Of a stretch of 21,980 bases of DNA, positions 7,176 to 13,650 are shown piece by piece. The DNA lies in the NCBI GenBank assembly GCA_002328805.1, contig DCVX01000024.1:1-21980 (forward strand), in the 5' to 3' direction. The DNA comes from Candidatus Dojkabacteria bacterium UBA2177 (GTDB lineage: Bacteria; Patescibacteriota; Dojkabacteria; SC72). Within the stretch, counting starts at the first letter, position 1. Every line of letters begins with the position of its first letter. The notes beneath the pieces are model-generated. The model did no database searches. It saw nothing but the letters and a program-made list of their open reading frames with translations, and had not been told where the DNA came from. Both the position numbers and the translations under genes were made by a program.

Positions 7176-8885
7176 TTAGATAATTTTAATTTTATCTATT
7201 AACCCTTTTCTCTTGTATTTCTTGAGCATCCTCATATATGTTTTATTTGAAGAGAGGTCTTTTTTTACAACAACCATATCTATTTTGTCAAAGCCTAACC
7301 CAGTGGATTCAGCGTCTGCCCAATCTCTATGATGAATCATAATAACATCCAATAGTGCGTTAACTTTGAGAGATTGAATAGCTTTCTCTTTATCAAGATT
7401 GCTATTTATTCTTAAGGAATTTATTAAAATACTATTTTCTTTATATTCTCCAATTACATCTCCTTCTTCCAGGTAAGACCCAAAGATAGACCCTTCCTTA
7501 AGTAGAGTAGGGATATCTTTTGCGAATTGGCCTATGACAACAATCTTTTTAGTTTTATTATCTTTTAGAAGTTTTTCAATATGTACATCTGCTACTTCTT
7601 CTCTCTGTTGTCCGATAACTGGATAGAGGTTAAGGTAAACTTCTGGTTTTGTATTTATCTCTATTATTCCACCGTTATCTTTTGTTAGAGGTTTGGAGAC
7701 ATCTTTGCAAAGGATATCTGCTCCTACAACAAAGGCGTGGATAGAACTGGCAATACTTTCTACTATGTATTTTATTTCTGGACCAACCTTGTCTGTAAAG
7801 TCTTCTGTAATTCCTCCCTGGCTCATGCTGGCGACCTTTCTTACTGTGATTTTTTCGTCTTTTCTGGGGACAGAGTCGAGGGTCAGACCCTCTTCCTCAA
7901 GTAGCCTTAGCAGAGGAGGGTCAATTTTTATAGGTTTTAATATATGGGTTGGTTTAGAAGTATCTCTTCTAGGATCTCTGTTGGTTTCTTCAATTAGTTC
8001 TTTTATAGTGGATTTCCCATCTCCTATTATGAAGGCAGGTATTCTCTTAGTGGCAACTTCTAGCTTACCATCTATTACAAGAAGGCGGTAGTCATCTCCA
8101 GGGACTTGTTCTTGAATCATTATCTTTTGTTGCCATGTCTTTCCTATATGTTTCTTTGTTGGCTCTTTTGCTATTCGGAAAGCATCTTTTGCTTTTTGGA
8201 TTGTATCTATTCCCGTTGAAACACCACTCCCTGCAGTTAAACCTGTAGGTTTAATAACTACGGGCTTTTCATATAGATCCCAGATCTCTTCTATTTGGTC
8301 TGCAGAATCTAGTATTTGCCACTTAGGAGTTGGTAGTCCAAGTCTCTCAATCATAAGGTTAGAGGACCACTTATCTCTCTGTATTTCTTTTGCAATCTTT
8401 GAGTCTTTACTAGATGAGGCAAAGTTTATTATTTGAGAATTTCTTCCCGCACCAATTGTATATAAGCGGTTGATGCTTTTGCTGTATTTCACTCTTTCTT
8501 CTAGTAATGCGGTAGGTGTAATCTCGTGATTTTGTTTCTGAGAAGCAAAGAGTAGGGGAATTATGGACATAGTTGCTATCCTGTCTTTTATAACTTCAGA
8601 AATAGCATAGTCTCTAGCTTCTTTATAGGTTATTTTCCCGTCTGCAAGGTTCAGTAATGTTTCTGCCAATTCTCTCCATAGAAAAGTGAGTTTGGATCTG
8701 ATATATACGGTGTTTTCTTTAATATCATAGGAATCTAAGAAGACCGGATGTAGATCTTCAATCTCTTTTACCAATTTTATTATCTCGTCAGATTTCTTAA
8801 TTGATTTCTTAAAAACAATTTTTGTTGTAGAAATTTCTGAATAGAAATTTAAACCTTGTAAAACTTGGATATTTTTCATCTGCAT
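7176..8885 (-). CDS. Cyanophycin synthetase-like ATP-grasp ligase with reduced Mur-like tail
   Basis: A 569-residue protein resembling the first half of cyanophycin synthetase (CphA). Residues 8-30 (LQGLNFYSEISTTKIVF) look like the CphA N-terminal domain start. The ATP-grasp core spans about 165-420: VVIKPTGLTAGSGVSTG (209-225), VPGDDYRLLVIDGK (261-274), IIGDGKSTIKELIEETNRDP (286-305), LTLDSVPRKDEKITVRK (334-350), SQGGITEDFTD (355-365) and the metal motif IIEINTKPEV with Glu409/Asn411. CphA would then carry a Mur ligase domain of about 400 residues; here only about 140 follow. They end with ESTGLGFDKIDMVVVKKD (526-543), which recalls the GLGFDRCDVAVV turn inside CphA's Mur domain. I infer a shrunken, probably inactive Mur remnant with no visible GxxGKT P-loop. 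It would form amide bonds on an unknown peptide. The neighbouring ligase genes lie 13-14 nt on each side. Confidence 0.86.
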   Translation of the reverse strand: MQMKNIQVLQGLNFYSEISTTKIVFKKSIKKSDEIIKLVKEIEDLHPVFLDSYDIKENTVYIRSKLTFLWRELAETLLNLADGKITYKEARDYAISEVIKDRIATMSIIPLLFASQKQNHEITPTALLEERVKYSKSINRLYTIGAGRNSQIINFASSSKDSKIAKEIQRDKWSSNLMIERLGLPTPKWQILDSADQIEEIWDLYEKPVVIKPTGLTAGSGVSTGIDTIQKAKDAFRIAKEPTKKHIGKTWQQKIMIQEQVPGDDYRLLVIDGKLEVATKRIPAFIIGDGKSTIKELIEETNRDPRRDTSKPTHILKPIKIDPPLLRLLEEEGLTLDSVPRKDEKITVRKVASMSQGGITEDFTDKVGPEIKYIVESIASSIHAFVVGADILCKDVSKPLTKDNGGIIEINTKPEVYLNLYPVIGQQREEVADVHIEKLLKDNKTKKIVVIGQFAKDIPTLLKEGSIFGSYLEEGDVIGEYKENSILINSLRINSNLDKEKAIQSLKVNALLDVIMIHHRDWADAESTGLGFDKIDMVVVKKDLSSNKTYMRMLKKYKRKGLIDKIKII

Positions 8886-8899
8886 TGCTTTTAATTTAA

Positions 8900-9880
8900 T
8901 TAATACTTTTTATCTCTAAGATATTTCATGACAGGGATAGCTACTTTAACTACTTCTCCTTCGTTTACTTTGTAGTGTAATCTGAGACCAGGGTTGTAGT
9001 TGATTTCGTTTATAACTAATTTAGTAGGTTTGCTAACATTCTCTGTTATTATATCTACACCTCCGAATTTAGAACCAACGGTTTTTACTGCTTTGATGGC
9101 AATCTGTTTGTAGTAGTCGTGAACTTCGTTCATACATTCTTGAGTGGTTCCACCTGTTGTTAGGTTACAGTTGTATCTTAATATAATCTCTTTTCCTTCC
9201 TCTGGGATTGATTCTAGATTAAGGTTTTCTCTTTGGAGCTTGAGTGTCACTTCGTTATCTATCTGTATTGGTTTTAATAAAGAATCTTTCCGCTCTTTGT
9301 TTTTCATAGTGATAAGTTCTCTTATAGTGTTTTTACTATTGCCAGTAATATGAGCTGCTTTTCTTCTTACAACTCCAATAACTTTGTTATCTAGAACTAA
9401 GAACCTATAATTTTCTCCCTGTATGAATTCTTCTGCTATAACTTTGCTCTTAGATTTAGATTGTGTTTCTTTTAAGGCTTTTTCGTATGCTTTTAGAACC
9501 TGTTCTTCATTTTGAGGAAGGATAGTGACTCCTGCTCCTCCAAGTTGTTGTGTTGGTTTAATTACTATGTCTTTGTATTCACCATAGAACTTAATGGCAT
9601 CAATAGGGGAGAGTATAACTGCTTGTTTGGGCACAGGGAGTCCTTTCTCTGCAAGGACCATGTTTGTTAGGTGTTTTCTTTTGGATATGGTTGTACTTGT
9701 TGCAGGGATTAGGGGTGTAACTGTATTAATAATATGCCAATGTTTATCCCCATATTTAAAACTGGCCAATAATCCTTTAACTAGGATTTTGTATTCTATA
9801 TCTAGGTTGTCTGCAGCTTCTAGGTAATATGCCAAGTGAACATTTCCTGCTTCTTTTAAGTATTGGTCGTATGTTTTCAT
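8900..9880 (-). CDS. CphA/GshF-type ATP-grasp ligase
   Basis: A stand-alone ATP-grasp domain of 326 residues, third gene of the operon. Visible motifs in order: DIVIKPTQQLGGAGVTI (about 104-120), IQGENYRFLVLDNKVIGVVR, ITGNSKNTIRELI (the same GDGKSTIRELI-type block seen in CphA), LNLESIPEEGKEIILR, NLTTGGTTQECMNEVHDYY, FGGVDIITE, and the metal motif VINEINYNPGLRLHY with Glu292/Asn294 intact. It ends with a KVNEGEVVKVAIPVMKYL helix as in glutathione-synthase-type ligases. It is clearly related to its neighbour at 7176-8885 (shared CphA blocks) and may have arisen by duplication, but it lacks the CphA N-terminal domain. Only 2 nt separate it from the upstream gene, implying translational coupling. 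The substrate is unknown. Confidence 0.86.
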   Translation of the reverse strand: MKTYDQYLKEAGNVHLAYYLEAADNLDIEYKILVKGLLASFKYGDKHWHIINTVTPLIPATSTTISKRKHLTNMVLAEKGLPVPKQAVILSPIDAIKFYGEYKDIVIKPTQQLGGAGVTILPQNEEQVLKAYEKALKETQSKSKSKVIAEEFIQGENYRFLVLDNKVIGVVRRKAAHITGNSKNTIRELITMKNKERKDSLLKPIQIDNEVTLKLQRENLNLESIPEEGKEIILRYNCNLTTGGTTQECMNEVHDYYKQIAIKAVKTVGSKFGGVDIITENVSKPTKLVINEINYNPGLRLHYKVNEGEVVKVAIPVMKYLRDKKY

Positions 9881-9882
9881 AA

Positions 9883-11334
9883 TTATTTAAATGTTTTACT
9901 TGTATCTATTAGGTAGCCCTTAAGGTCTGTTCTACCGAGGGTTACAGGGTAGGTCATATCGTCTGTGATAATCATCTCTATATCTTTCTCCTCTCCAGAA
10001 ATTTTTGTGGTTATAGCTACTACAGGACGTATTATAACTCCGCCCTCTTCTACAGTTTTTGCAATTCTAATTATTTTTTCATCTTCTGTTAATTTCTCTA
10101 TGTTTTTATCTATATATTCCTGTGCTTCTTTGAGGGAATTAAATTTCTCAGGAATATCTAAAGAATTAAAGAATTTTACAGTAGAAAGGAATCCCAGTCT
10201 GTTTGCAACATTTTTAGATATACGGGAGGTTAGGACGCCAGTATCCATGAATGCGGTGAAGGGTTCCCTTTTTGCTTTCTTGAGGTTCTTCTGGTCGGTG
10301 TGGTAAAGATAGACCTTTTCATTTATATTTACAACTTTTCTTCCACTTATAGCTTCAATACTTTCTTCAACTTCTCCTCCGAACAAGTTCTTTGCAACTC
10401 TTATTCCATGTTTTATGTTTTTGATTTCAAGGTCTTTGACTTTCTCTAGTCTCCATCTAAGTCCTGTTCTGTTTGCAACCTGTATACCTAGCCCTGGTCT
10501 TGCGTTTAATTCGAAGACGACGGGACCATTATCTCTATCTAAGGCAATATCTACCCCTATATAACCAAGATTACTGACCTTTTGGCATACTAAGGCAATT
10601 CTAAGTATTTCATCCCAGTAAGGGATCTGTATACCACTTAGTTTTTTATTTACCTTAAGATCTGTGGTAGTTTCGATGTTTTCATATGTGTCACTAAATA
10701 AAGCCCTTGGATTCATCTGCATAGAGTAGGTAGTTATTCCGGTTGCGATGTCTATGCCGGTACAGATTGCTCCTGAGTGTAGGTTTGCAGTACCGTTAGA
10801 TCTCTTTGTTGGTAAACGAGTCATTGCCATTATTGGGACATTGTTAAAGCAGATAACTCTGATGTCTGGGACTCCTCTGTAAGAGTATTCTTTTAGTAAT
10901 GGATCTGTTTTAACTCTTTCTTCTATTATTGCAATGTCTGTTTTTGAACCCATGGAAAATCTCCCCTCAAGAATATTTTCTATGTGTAGGATAATATCCC
11001 TTTTAGACATTATTTCCCCACTTGGTCTTATCCAGGCGGTTTCCTTCTTCTTTTTCCCATAGAAGACTATAATGCCATTTCCTCCAGTTCCTTTGTTCGG
11101 CTTAATAACAAAACTGTTTGGTAGGGAATCCCAATCTAGGAATTCTAGTTGCTTTTTGTTTCTAATAACCTTGTAAACCTCAGGTGTTTTGATACCTTCT
11201 CTAGCTAAAATTTTCTTTGTTAGAATTTTGTTATCTGCAATATTCTTAGCAGAAGGGGGGTTATATGGTCGGACATATTCTTGGTTTCTTCTGTTTAACC
11301 CAAGGATTTTTTTGTATTCACTACTTAGAAGCAT
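9883..11334 (-). CDS. Alpha-L-glutamate ligase-like ATP-grasp fused to RimB-like aspartyl protease
   Basis: A 483-residue fusion. Residues 1-310 match the RimK-related ligase family that starts ILGxNxRNxxYxRPYN (here KKILGLNRRNQEYVRPYNPP). The ATP-binding stretch is FVIKPNKGTGGNGIIV (75-90); HSGAICTGIDIATG follows, and FELNARPGLG holds Glu275/Asn277. Residues about 340-483 match the ATP-dependent zinc protease/RimB family (DUF785), a retropepsin-like fold: FMDTGVLTSRIS with Asp364-Thr-Gly, then YPVTLGRTDLKGYLIDTSKTF at the end. In other bacteria the ligase and protease are usually separate neighbouring genes, so the fusion is direct evidence that they act together. The start overlaps the 7TM gene by 14 nt. 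Likely role: add and trim amino-acid tags on one substrate (inference). Confidence 0.9.
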   Translation of the reverse strand: MLLSSEYKKILGLNRRNQEYVRPYNPPSAKNIADNKILTKKILAREGIKTPEVYKVIRNKKQLEFLDWDSLPNSFVIKPNKGTGGNGIIVFYGKKKKETAWIRPSGEIMSKRDIILHIENILEGRFSMGSKTDIAIIEERVKTDPLLKEYSYRGVPDIRVICFNNVPIMAMTRLPTKRSNGTANLHSGAICTGIDIATGITTYSMQMNPRALFSDTYENIETTTDLKVNKKLSGIQIPYWDEILRIALVCQKVSNLGYIGVDIALDRDNGPVVFELNARPGLGIQVANRTGLRWRLEKVKDLEIKNIKHGIRVAKNLFGGEVEESIEAISGRKVVNINEKVYLYHTDQKNLKKAKREPFTAFMDTGVLTSRISKNVANRLGFLSTVKFFNSLDIPEKFNSLKEAQEYIDKNIEKLTEDEKIIRIAKTVEEGGVIIRPVVAITTKISGEEKDIEMIITDDMTYPVTLGRTDLKGYLIDTSKTFK

Positions 11335-11989
11335 TTTCTTTTTCGGATAGTATAGAATTAAATCTTAGGAACTCCTTTATTCTTAGTCCTTTAACCTGTC
11401 CTACTAGTAGGTTGACAAAGATTAGGGAAGGGACAATCCATAGGTTGTTTATCATGAAGGAAGAGACCTCCTGTCTGGTTATTAAGTACCATCCAATTAC
11501 GGCTATGACTATAGTGCTTCCTAGAATTAAAGTTGTTGTCTTAAGTGATTTACTGACATATTGTTTTATGAAGAAGTCAGACAGGGCAGCTATAGATATT
11601 ACTGCGAGTGGGGGAATATTTGCCATGTTTTCTAAACCAAAGCCATATCTATCTACAATTAAGAAGAGAAGAACCAAGCTTATTGAGAGTAAGCAATAAT
11701 TTATAGCAATTCTGGTAATATAGTGCATTCTTATTTTCTTAATTATGGAGTAAGAGATTAGTGTTGTTATTATTACTGTAGCAGTAACTACTAACCCATA
11801 GCGAAGTCCACTATAAGAATATGAGATTGCAAGTATTATAGGGGCATAGATTCCATATGTTTTGAATCCGAATATATATCTAGCAATACTTACTAGGGTA
11901 GCGAGTAGGGTAATTGCAACTAAAAGTTCTAGAATCTGTTGAGAGACTCCATTATCTAAAAGCAACTGAGTAAAGAAAGAATATTCCAT
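11321..11989 (-). CDS. 7TM membrane protein of the transglutaminase-associated 7TM family
   Basis: A 222-residue protein with seven hydrophobic segments (about residues 19-38, 45-63, 66-86, 91-114, 126-147, 149-168 and 177-200). The motif FGFKTYGIYAPIILAISYSYSGLRYGL resembles the FG(x)RTFGxFxPxLxALxFxxTGLxxGL block of 7TM proteins that in proteobacteria are fused to an inactive transglutaminase-like domain and encoded next to the same ATP-grasp and RimB-type genes. Here the transglutaminase part is missing and the protein is only the membrane domain plus a short basic tail. It is the first gene of the operon, with a strong promoter, and overlaps the ligase-protease gene by 14 nt. It probably anchors the enzymes or moves the substrate (inference). 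Confidence 0.82.
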   Translation of the reverse strand: MEYSFFTQLLLDNGVSQQILELLVAITLLATLVSIARYIFGFKTYGIYAPIILAISYSYSGLRYGLVVTATVIITTLISYSIIKKIRMHYITRIAINYCLLSISLVLLFLIVDRYGFGLENMANIPPLAVISIAALSDFFIKQYVSKSLKTTTLILGSTIVIAVIGWYLITRQEVSSFMINNLWIVPSLIFVNLLVGQVKGLRIKEFLRFNSILSEKENASK

Positions 11990-12035
11990 TTAACCCTTTG
12001 TGACAATTTAATTTGTAAAGGCAGATTCGTTGTAG

Positions 12036-12065
12036 ATTATACAACTTTAGGCATATCGTTGTCGA
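12036..12065 (-). promoter_or_regulatory. Promoter of the ATP-grasp/7TM operon
   Basis: Minus strand: TCGACA (12065-12060), 18-nt spacer, perfect TATAAT (12041-12036). The start would be near 12029, leaving a leader of about 40 nt, longer than for most genes here. ACAAC...GTTGT arms (12041-12062) flank the spacer and could be an operator. The promoter sits directly downstream of the rplL terminator. Confidence 0.65.
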
Positions 12066-12074
12066 TGTGGAGGG

Positions 12075-12108
12075 TAAAAAGAAAAAGAGCCATCTGAAAT
12101 GGCTCTTT
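12075..12108 (-). terminator. Rho-independent terminator after rplL
   Basis: A perfect 10-bp stem, AAAGAGCCAT and ATGGCTCTTT, with a 5-nt loop (12084-12108), is followed on the minus strand by a T-rich run (TTCTTTTT). It ends the rplJ-rplL transcript 20 nt after the rplL stop, so rpoB is not in this transcript. Confidence 0.88.
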
Positions 12109-12127
12109 AATCAAATTCTTTAAGGAA

Positions 12128-12529
12128 TTATGCTAATTCAACAGTAGCACCAGCCTCTTCGAATTGTTTCTTAATATCTTCTGCCTCATCCTTGGAAACA
12201 CCTTCCTTGATTGTCTGAGGAGCAGAGTCTACTAAGTCTTTAGCTTCTTTAAGACCTAATTCTGTGAGACCTCTAACTACCTTTATGACTCCAATCTTGT
12301 TAGCACCAGCTTCTTTAAGAACGATGTCAAAAGAGGTTTTCTCTTCAACTTCTTCTGCTACTGCAGGAGCTGCAGCCATAGCTATAGGAGCTGCCGCACT
12401 TACCCCGAACTTGTCTTCCATAACCTTTACAAGGTCAGCAAGCTCTAAGACGGACATTTTTTCTACAATCTCGAGAACTTTTTCTCCGTTTGCAGATAGT
12501 TTTGGTAATTCTTTCTTTTCGTCTGCCAT
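12128..12529 (-). CDS. rplL: 50S ribosomal protein L7/L12
   Basis: L7/L12 forms the mobile stalk of the large subunit and recruits translation GTPases; several dimers bind L10. The 133 residues include an N-terminal dimerisation helix region (EKVLEIVEKMSVLELADLVKVMEDKFGV), an Ala-rich hinge (SAAAPIAMAAAPAVAEEVEEK) and the conserved C-terminal domain (TSFDIVLKEAGANKIGVIKVVRGLTELGLKEAKDLVD as a continuous family match). The N terminus has about ten extra residues (MADEKKELPK) compared with many homologues. It lies 34 nt after rplJ and before a strong terminator. No Shine-Dalgarno is visible upstream of the ATG. Confidence 0.98.
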   Translation of the reverse strand: MADEKKELPKLSANGEKVLEIVEKMSVLELADLVKVMEDKFGVSAAAPIAMAAAPAVAEEVEEKTSFDIVLKEAGANKIGVIKVVRGLTELGLKEAKDLVDSAPQTIKEGVSKDEAEDIKKQFEEAGATVELA

Positions 12530-12563
12530 AACTTTTTTAATTAAATTAATATATTTTGTCTAA

Positions 12564-13085
12564 TTAAGCATTCTTTTCAGAGATGCCCTTAAGAACCACA
12601 GTTAAACCTTTAACATTTCCAGTAATAGCATTCATAAATCCTGTTAAAGGAGCATTCATTGTTCCAACCAATTGAGCAAGTAATACTTCTCTGGAAGGAA
12701 TTTCTGCTAATTGCATGACCTTCTGTTCAGATAAGAATTCTCCCTCATATACTCCACCTTTAGCACCTAATACTTCTTTTTCTTTTTGTATTTCCCTTAC
12801 TAATTTGGCAGGAACAGTAGGATCTTCATCGAAGTATATTATTGCTGTAGGTCCCTCTAAGTCTAGAGTCTCTAGTGGTTGTTCTGTATCTTGAAGAGCA
12901 ACTTTAAAGAGAGTGTTTTTTACAACAATGTAATTTGCATCTACCTCTTTAAGTTTCATCTTAAGATCTGATATAGCGAAGGTGTCTGTCCTGTCAGAGT
13001 TCACTAGGAAATAACCACCTTTATTTTTAAGTATTTCTTTATACTTATCTAGTAGCTCCGATTTTTCTGAGCGTGTCTTTGCCAT
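12564..13085 (-). CDS. rplJ: 50S ribosomal protein L10
   Basis: L10 is the base of the ribosomal stalk: its N-terminal domain binds 23S rRNA and its C-terminal helix binds L7/L12 dimers. The 173 residues match the usual size. The start MAKTRSEKSELLDKYKEIL and the blocks VVKNTLFKVAL and GPTAIIYFDEDP are typical, as is the region EIPSREVLLAQLVGTMNAPLTGFMNAITG. The gene is first in a two-gene rplJ-rplL operon with its own promoter about 85 nt upstream. In many bacteria L10 represses its own mRNA through the leader. Unlike in most bacteria, it does not directly follow rplA; a small gene lies between. Confidence 0.98.
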   Translation of the reverse strand: MAKTRSEKSELLDKYKEILKNKGGYFLVNSDRTDTFAISDLKMKLKEVDANYIVVKNTLFKVALQDTEQPLETLDLEGPTAIIYFDEDPTVPAKLVREIQKEKEVLGAKGGVYEGEFLSEQKVMQLAEIPSREVLLAQLVGTMNAPLTGFMNAITGNVKGLTVVLKGISEKNA

Positions 13086-13169
13086 TATTTTATTTTTTAA
13101 AAATGTTTTGGATTTGTATGTATTCCTCGCAAGGATTTATTTGTATACCTTGTTTCTTAGGATAATACT
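13086..13169 (-). promoter_or_regulatory. rplJ mRNA leader, possible L10 autoregulatory site
   Basis: An 84-nt leader is predicted from the promoter to the rplJ ATG, unusually long for this window. It contains GTAT...ATAC arms around a TCCT-TGCG-AGGA hairpin (near 13115-13145). L10-L12 leaders that bind L10 are known in many bacteria at this position. I cannot see the full consensus with its kink-turn, so this is a positional suggestion. Confidence 0.35.
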
Positions 13170-13175
13170 AGGGGG

Positions 13176-13204
13176 ATTATAACAGGAGGGTGGGGGTTGG
13201 TCAA
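13176..13204 (-). promoter_or_regulatory. Promoter of rplJ-rplL
   Basis: Minus strand: TTGACC (13204-13199), 17-nt spacer, TATAAT (13181-13176), one mismatch to the sigma-70-type consensus. The expected start is near 13169. The -35 is built from the outer base of the 13-bp inverted repeat at 13201-13254. Confidence 0.75.
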
Positions 13205-13260
13205 GAGAGGATGATATGTGATGTTTGTTGATGAAATCAACCATCCTCTCTTGATTTTTT
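13201..13260. repeat. Bulged hairpin with 13-bp perfect arms, terminator-like on the plus strand
   Basis: The arms TCAAGAGAGGATG (13201-13213) and CATCCTCTCTTGA (13242-13254) are perfectly complementary. Inside, GTTGAT-GAA-ATCAAC (13227-13241) forms a second hairpin flush with the right arm, leaving a one-sided 13-nt bulge. T6 (13255-13260) follows on the plus strand, so it has the form of a plus-strand terminator, although no plus gene precedes it. On the minus strand it separates the small four-Cys gene from the rplJ promoter. Confidence 0.6.
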
Positions 13261-13273
13261 AATAGTTTTTTAA

Positions 13274-13489
13274 TTATTCCTTTCTACCTTTGTAGGAGTT
13301 TTGTAGGAGTTTGTACTTTTCTAAAGTAGGTTCTTCGAGTAGAAGCAATTCAGCTTCTAGGGCGAGCCGGTCCTCTAGAAAAGGACAATTAGATTCGGAG
13401 CAATCATCCTCTGGGCAAAACTTGCATGCCTCGGGAAAATCTCTTTCAACAATCTCGAACGGGGTGATGTCAATGCTTATTTTTGCCAT
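13274..13489 (-). CDS. Small acidic four-cysteine protein, unknown function
   Basis: A 71-residue protein I do not recognise. After a beta-like start (MAKISIDITPFEIVERDFPE) comes a Cys cluster C22-x2-C25-x4-C30-x4-C35 in EACKFCPEDDCSESNCPF, suitable for zinc or an iron-sulphur centre. An acidic Leu-rich helix (LEDRLALEAELLLLEE) and a basic tail follow. It is the only gene in this window with a good Shine-Dalgarno (GGAG at 13497-13500, 7 nt before ATG). It also has its own TATAAT, and the rplA terminator lies behind that promoter, so it appears to be an independent unit inserted between rplA and rplJ. Coding is supported by these signals and the Cys pattern; the function is open. Confidence 0.7.
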   Translation of the reverse strand: MAKISIDITPFEIVERDFPEACKFCPEDDCSESNCPFLEDRLALEAELLLLEEPTLEKYKLLQNSYKGRKE

Positions 13490-13543
13490 TTCTAAACTCC
13501 TTTAACTCTGAATTGGAATGAACAATAAAACTACTAAGGGTAT

Positions 13544-13549
13544 ATTATA
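13544..13549 (-). promoter_or_regulatory. -10 box of the four-Cys protein gene
   Basis: A perfect TATAAT on the minus strand (13549-13544) with a poor -35 (TTCCCT at 17 nt). The start would be near 13537, giving a leader of about 48 nt that includes the GGAG ribosome binding site at 13497-13500. The contrast with the leaderless-type genes nearby is notable. Confidence 0.5.
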
Positions 13550-13593
13550 CCTCATAGTAAGGAAGAAGGGAAGATTCTCGATGGTTTGGGAGT

Positions 13594-13622
13594 AAAAAAA
13601 AAGATCCTACATTATAGGGTCT
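13594..13622 (-). terminator. Rho-independent terminator after rplA
   Basis: Minus strand: AGACCCTA, loop TAATG, TAGGATCT (seven of eight pairs, one A.C mismatch; 13622-13602), followed by an uninterrupted run of nine T. It lies 28 nt after the rplA stop and ends the tRNA-rpmG-secE-nusG-rplK-rplA transcript. Confidence 0.85.
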
Positions 13623-13650
13623 AAAATCTCATCTTAAAGATTATGGGATG

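Noticed and set aside
11265..11699. 144-codon plus-strand open frame
   Set aside because: Antisense to the 7TM and ligase-protease genes, both of which have strong family motifs.
6224..11989. Classic cyanophycin or glutathione biosynthesis operon
   Set aside because: No full-length CphA, cyanophycinase or glutamate-cysteine ligase is present; the ligases are partial relatives combined with proteases and a 7TM protein.
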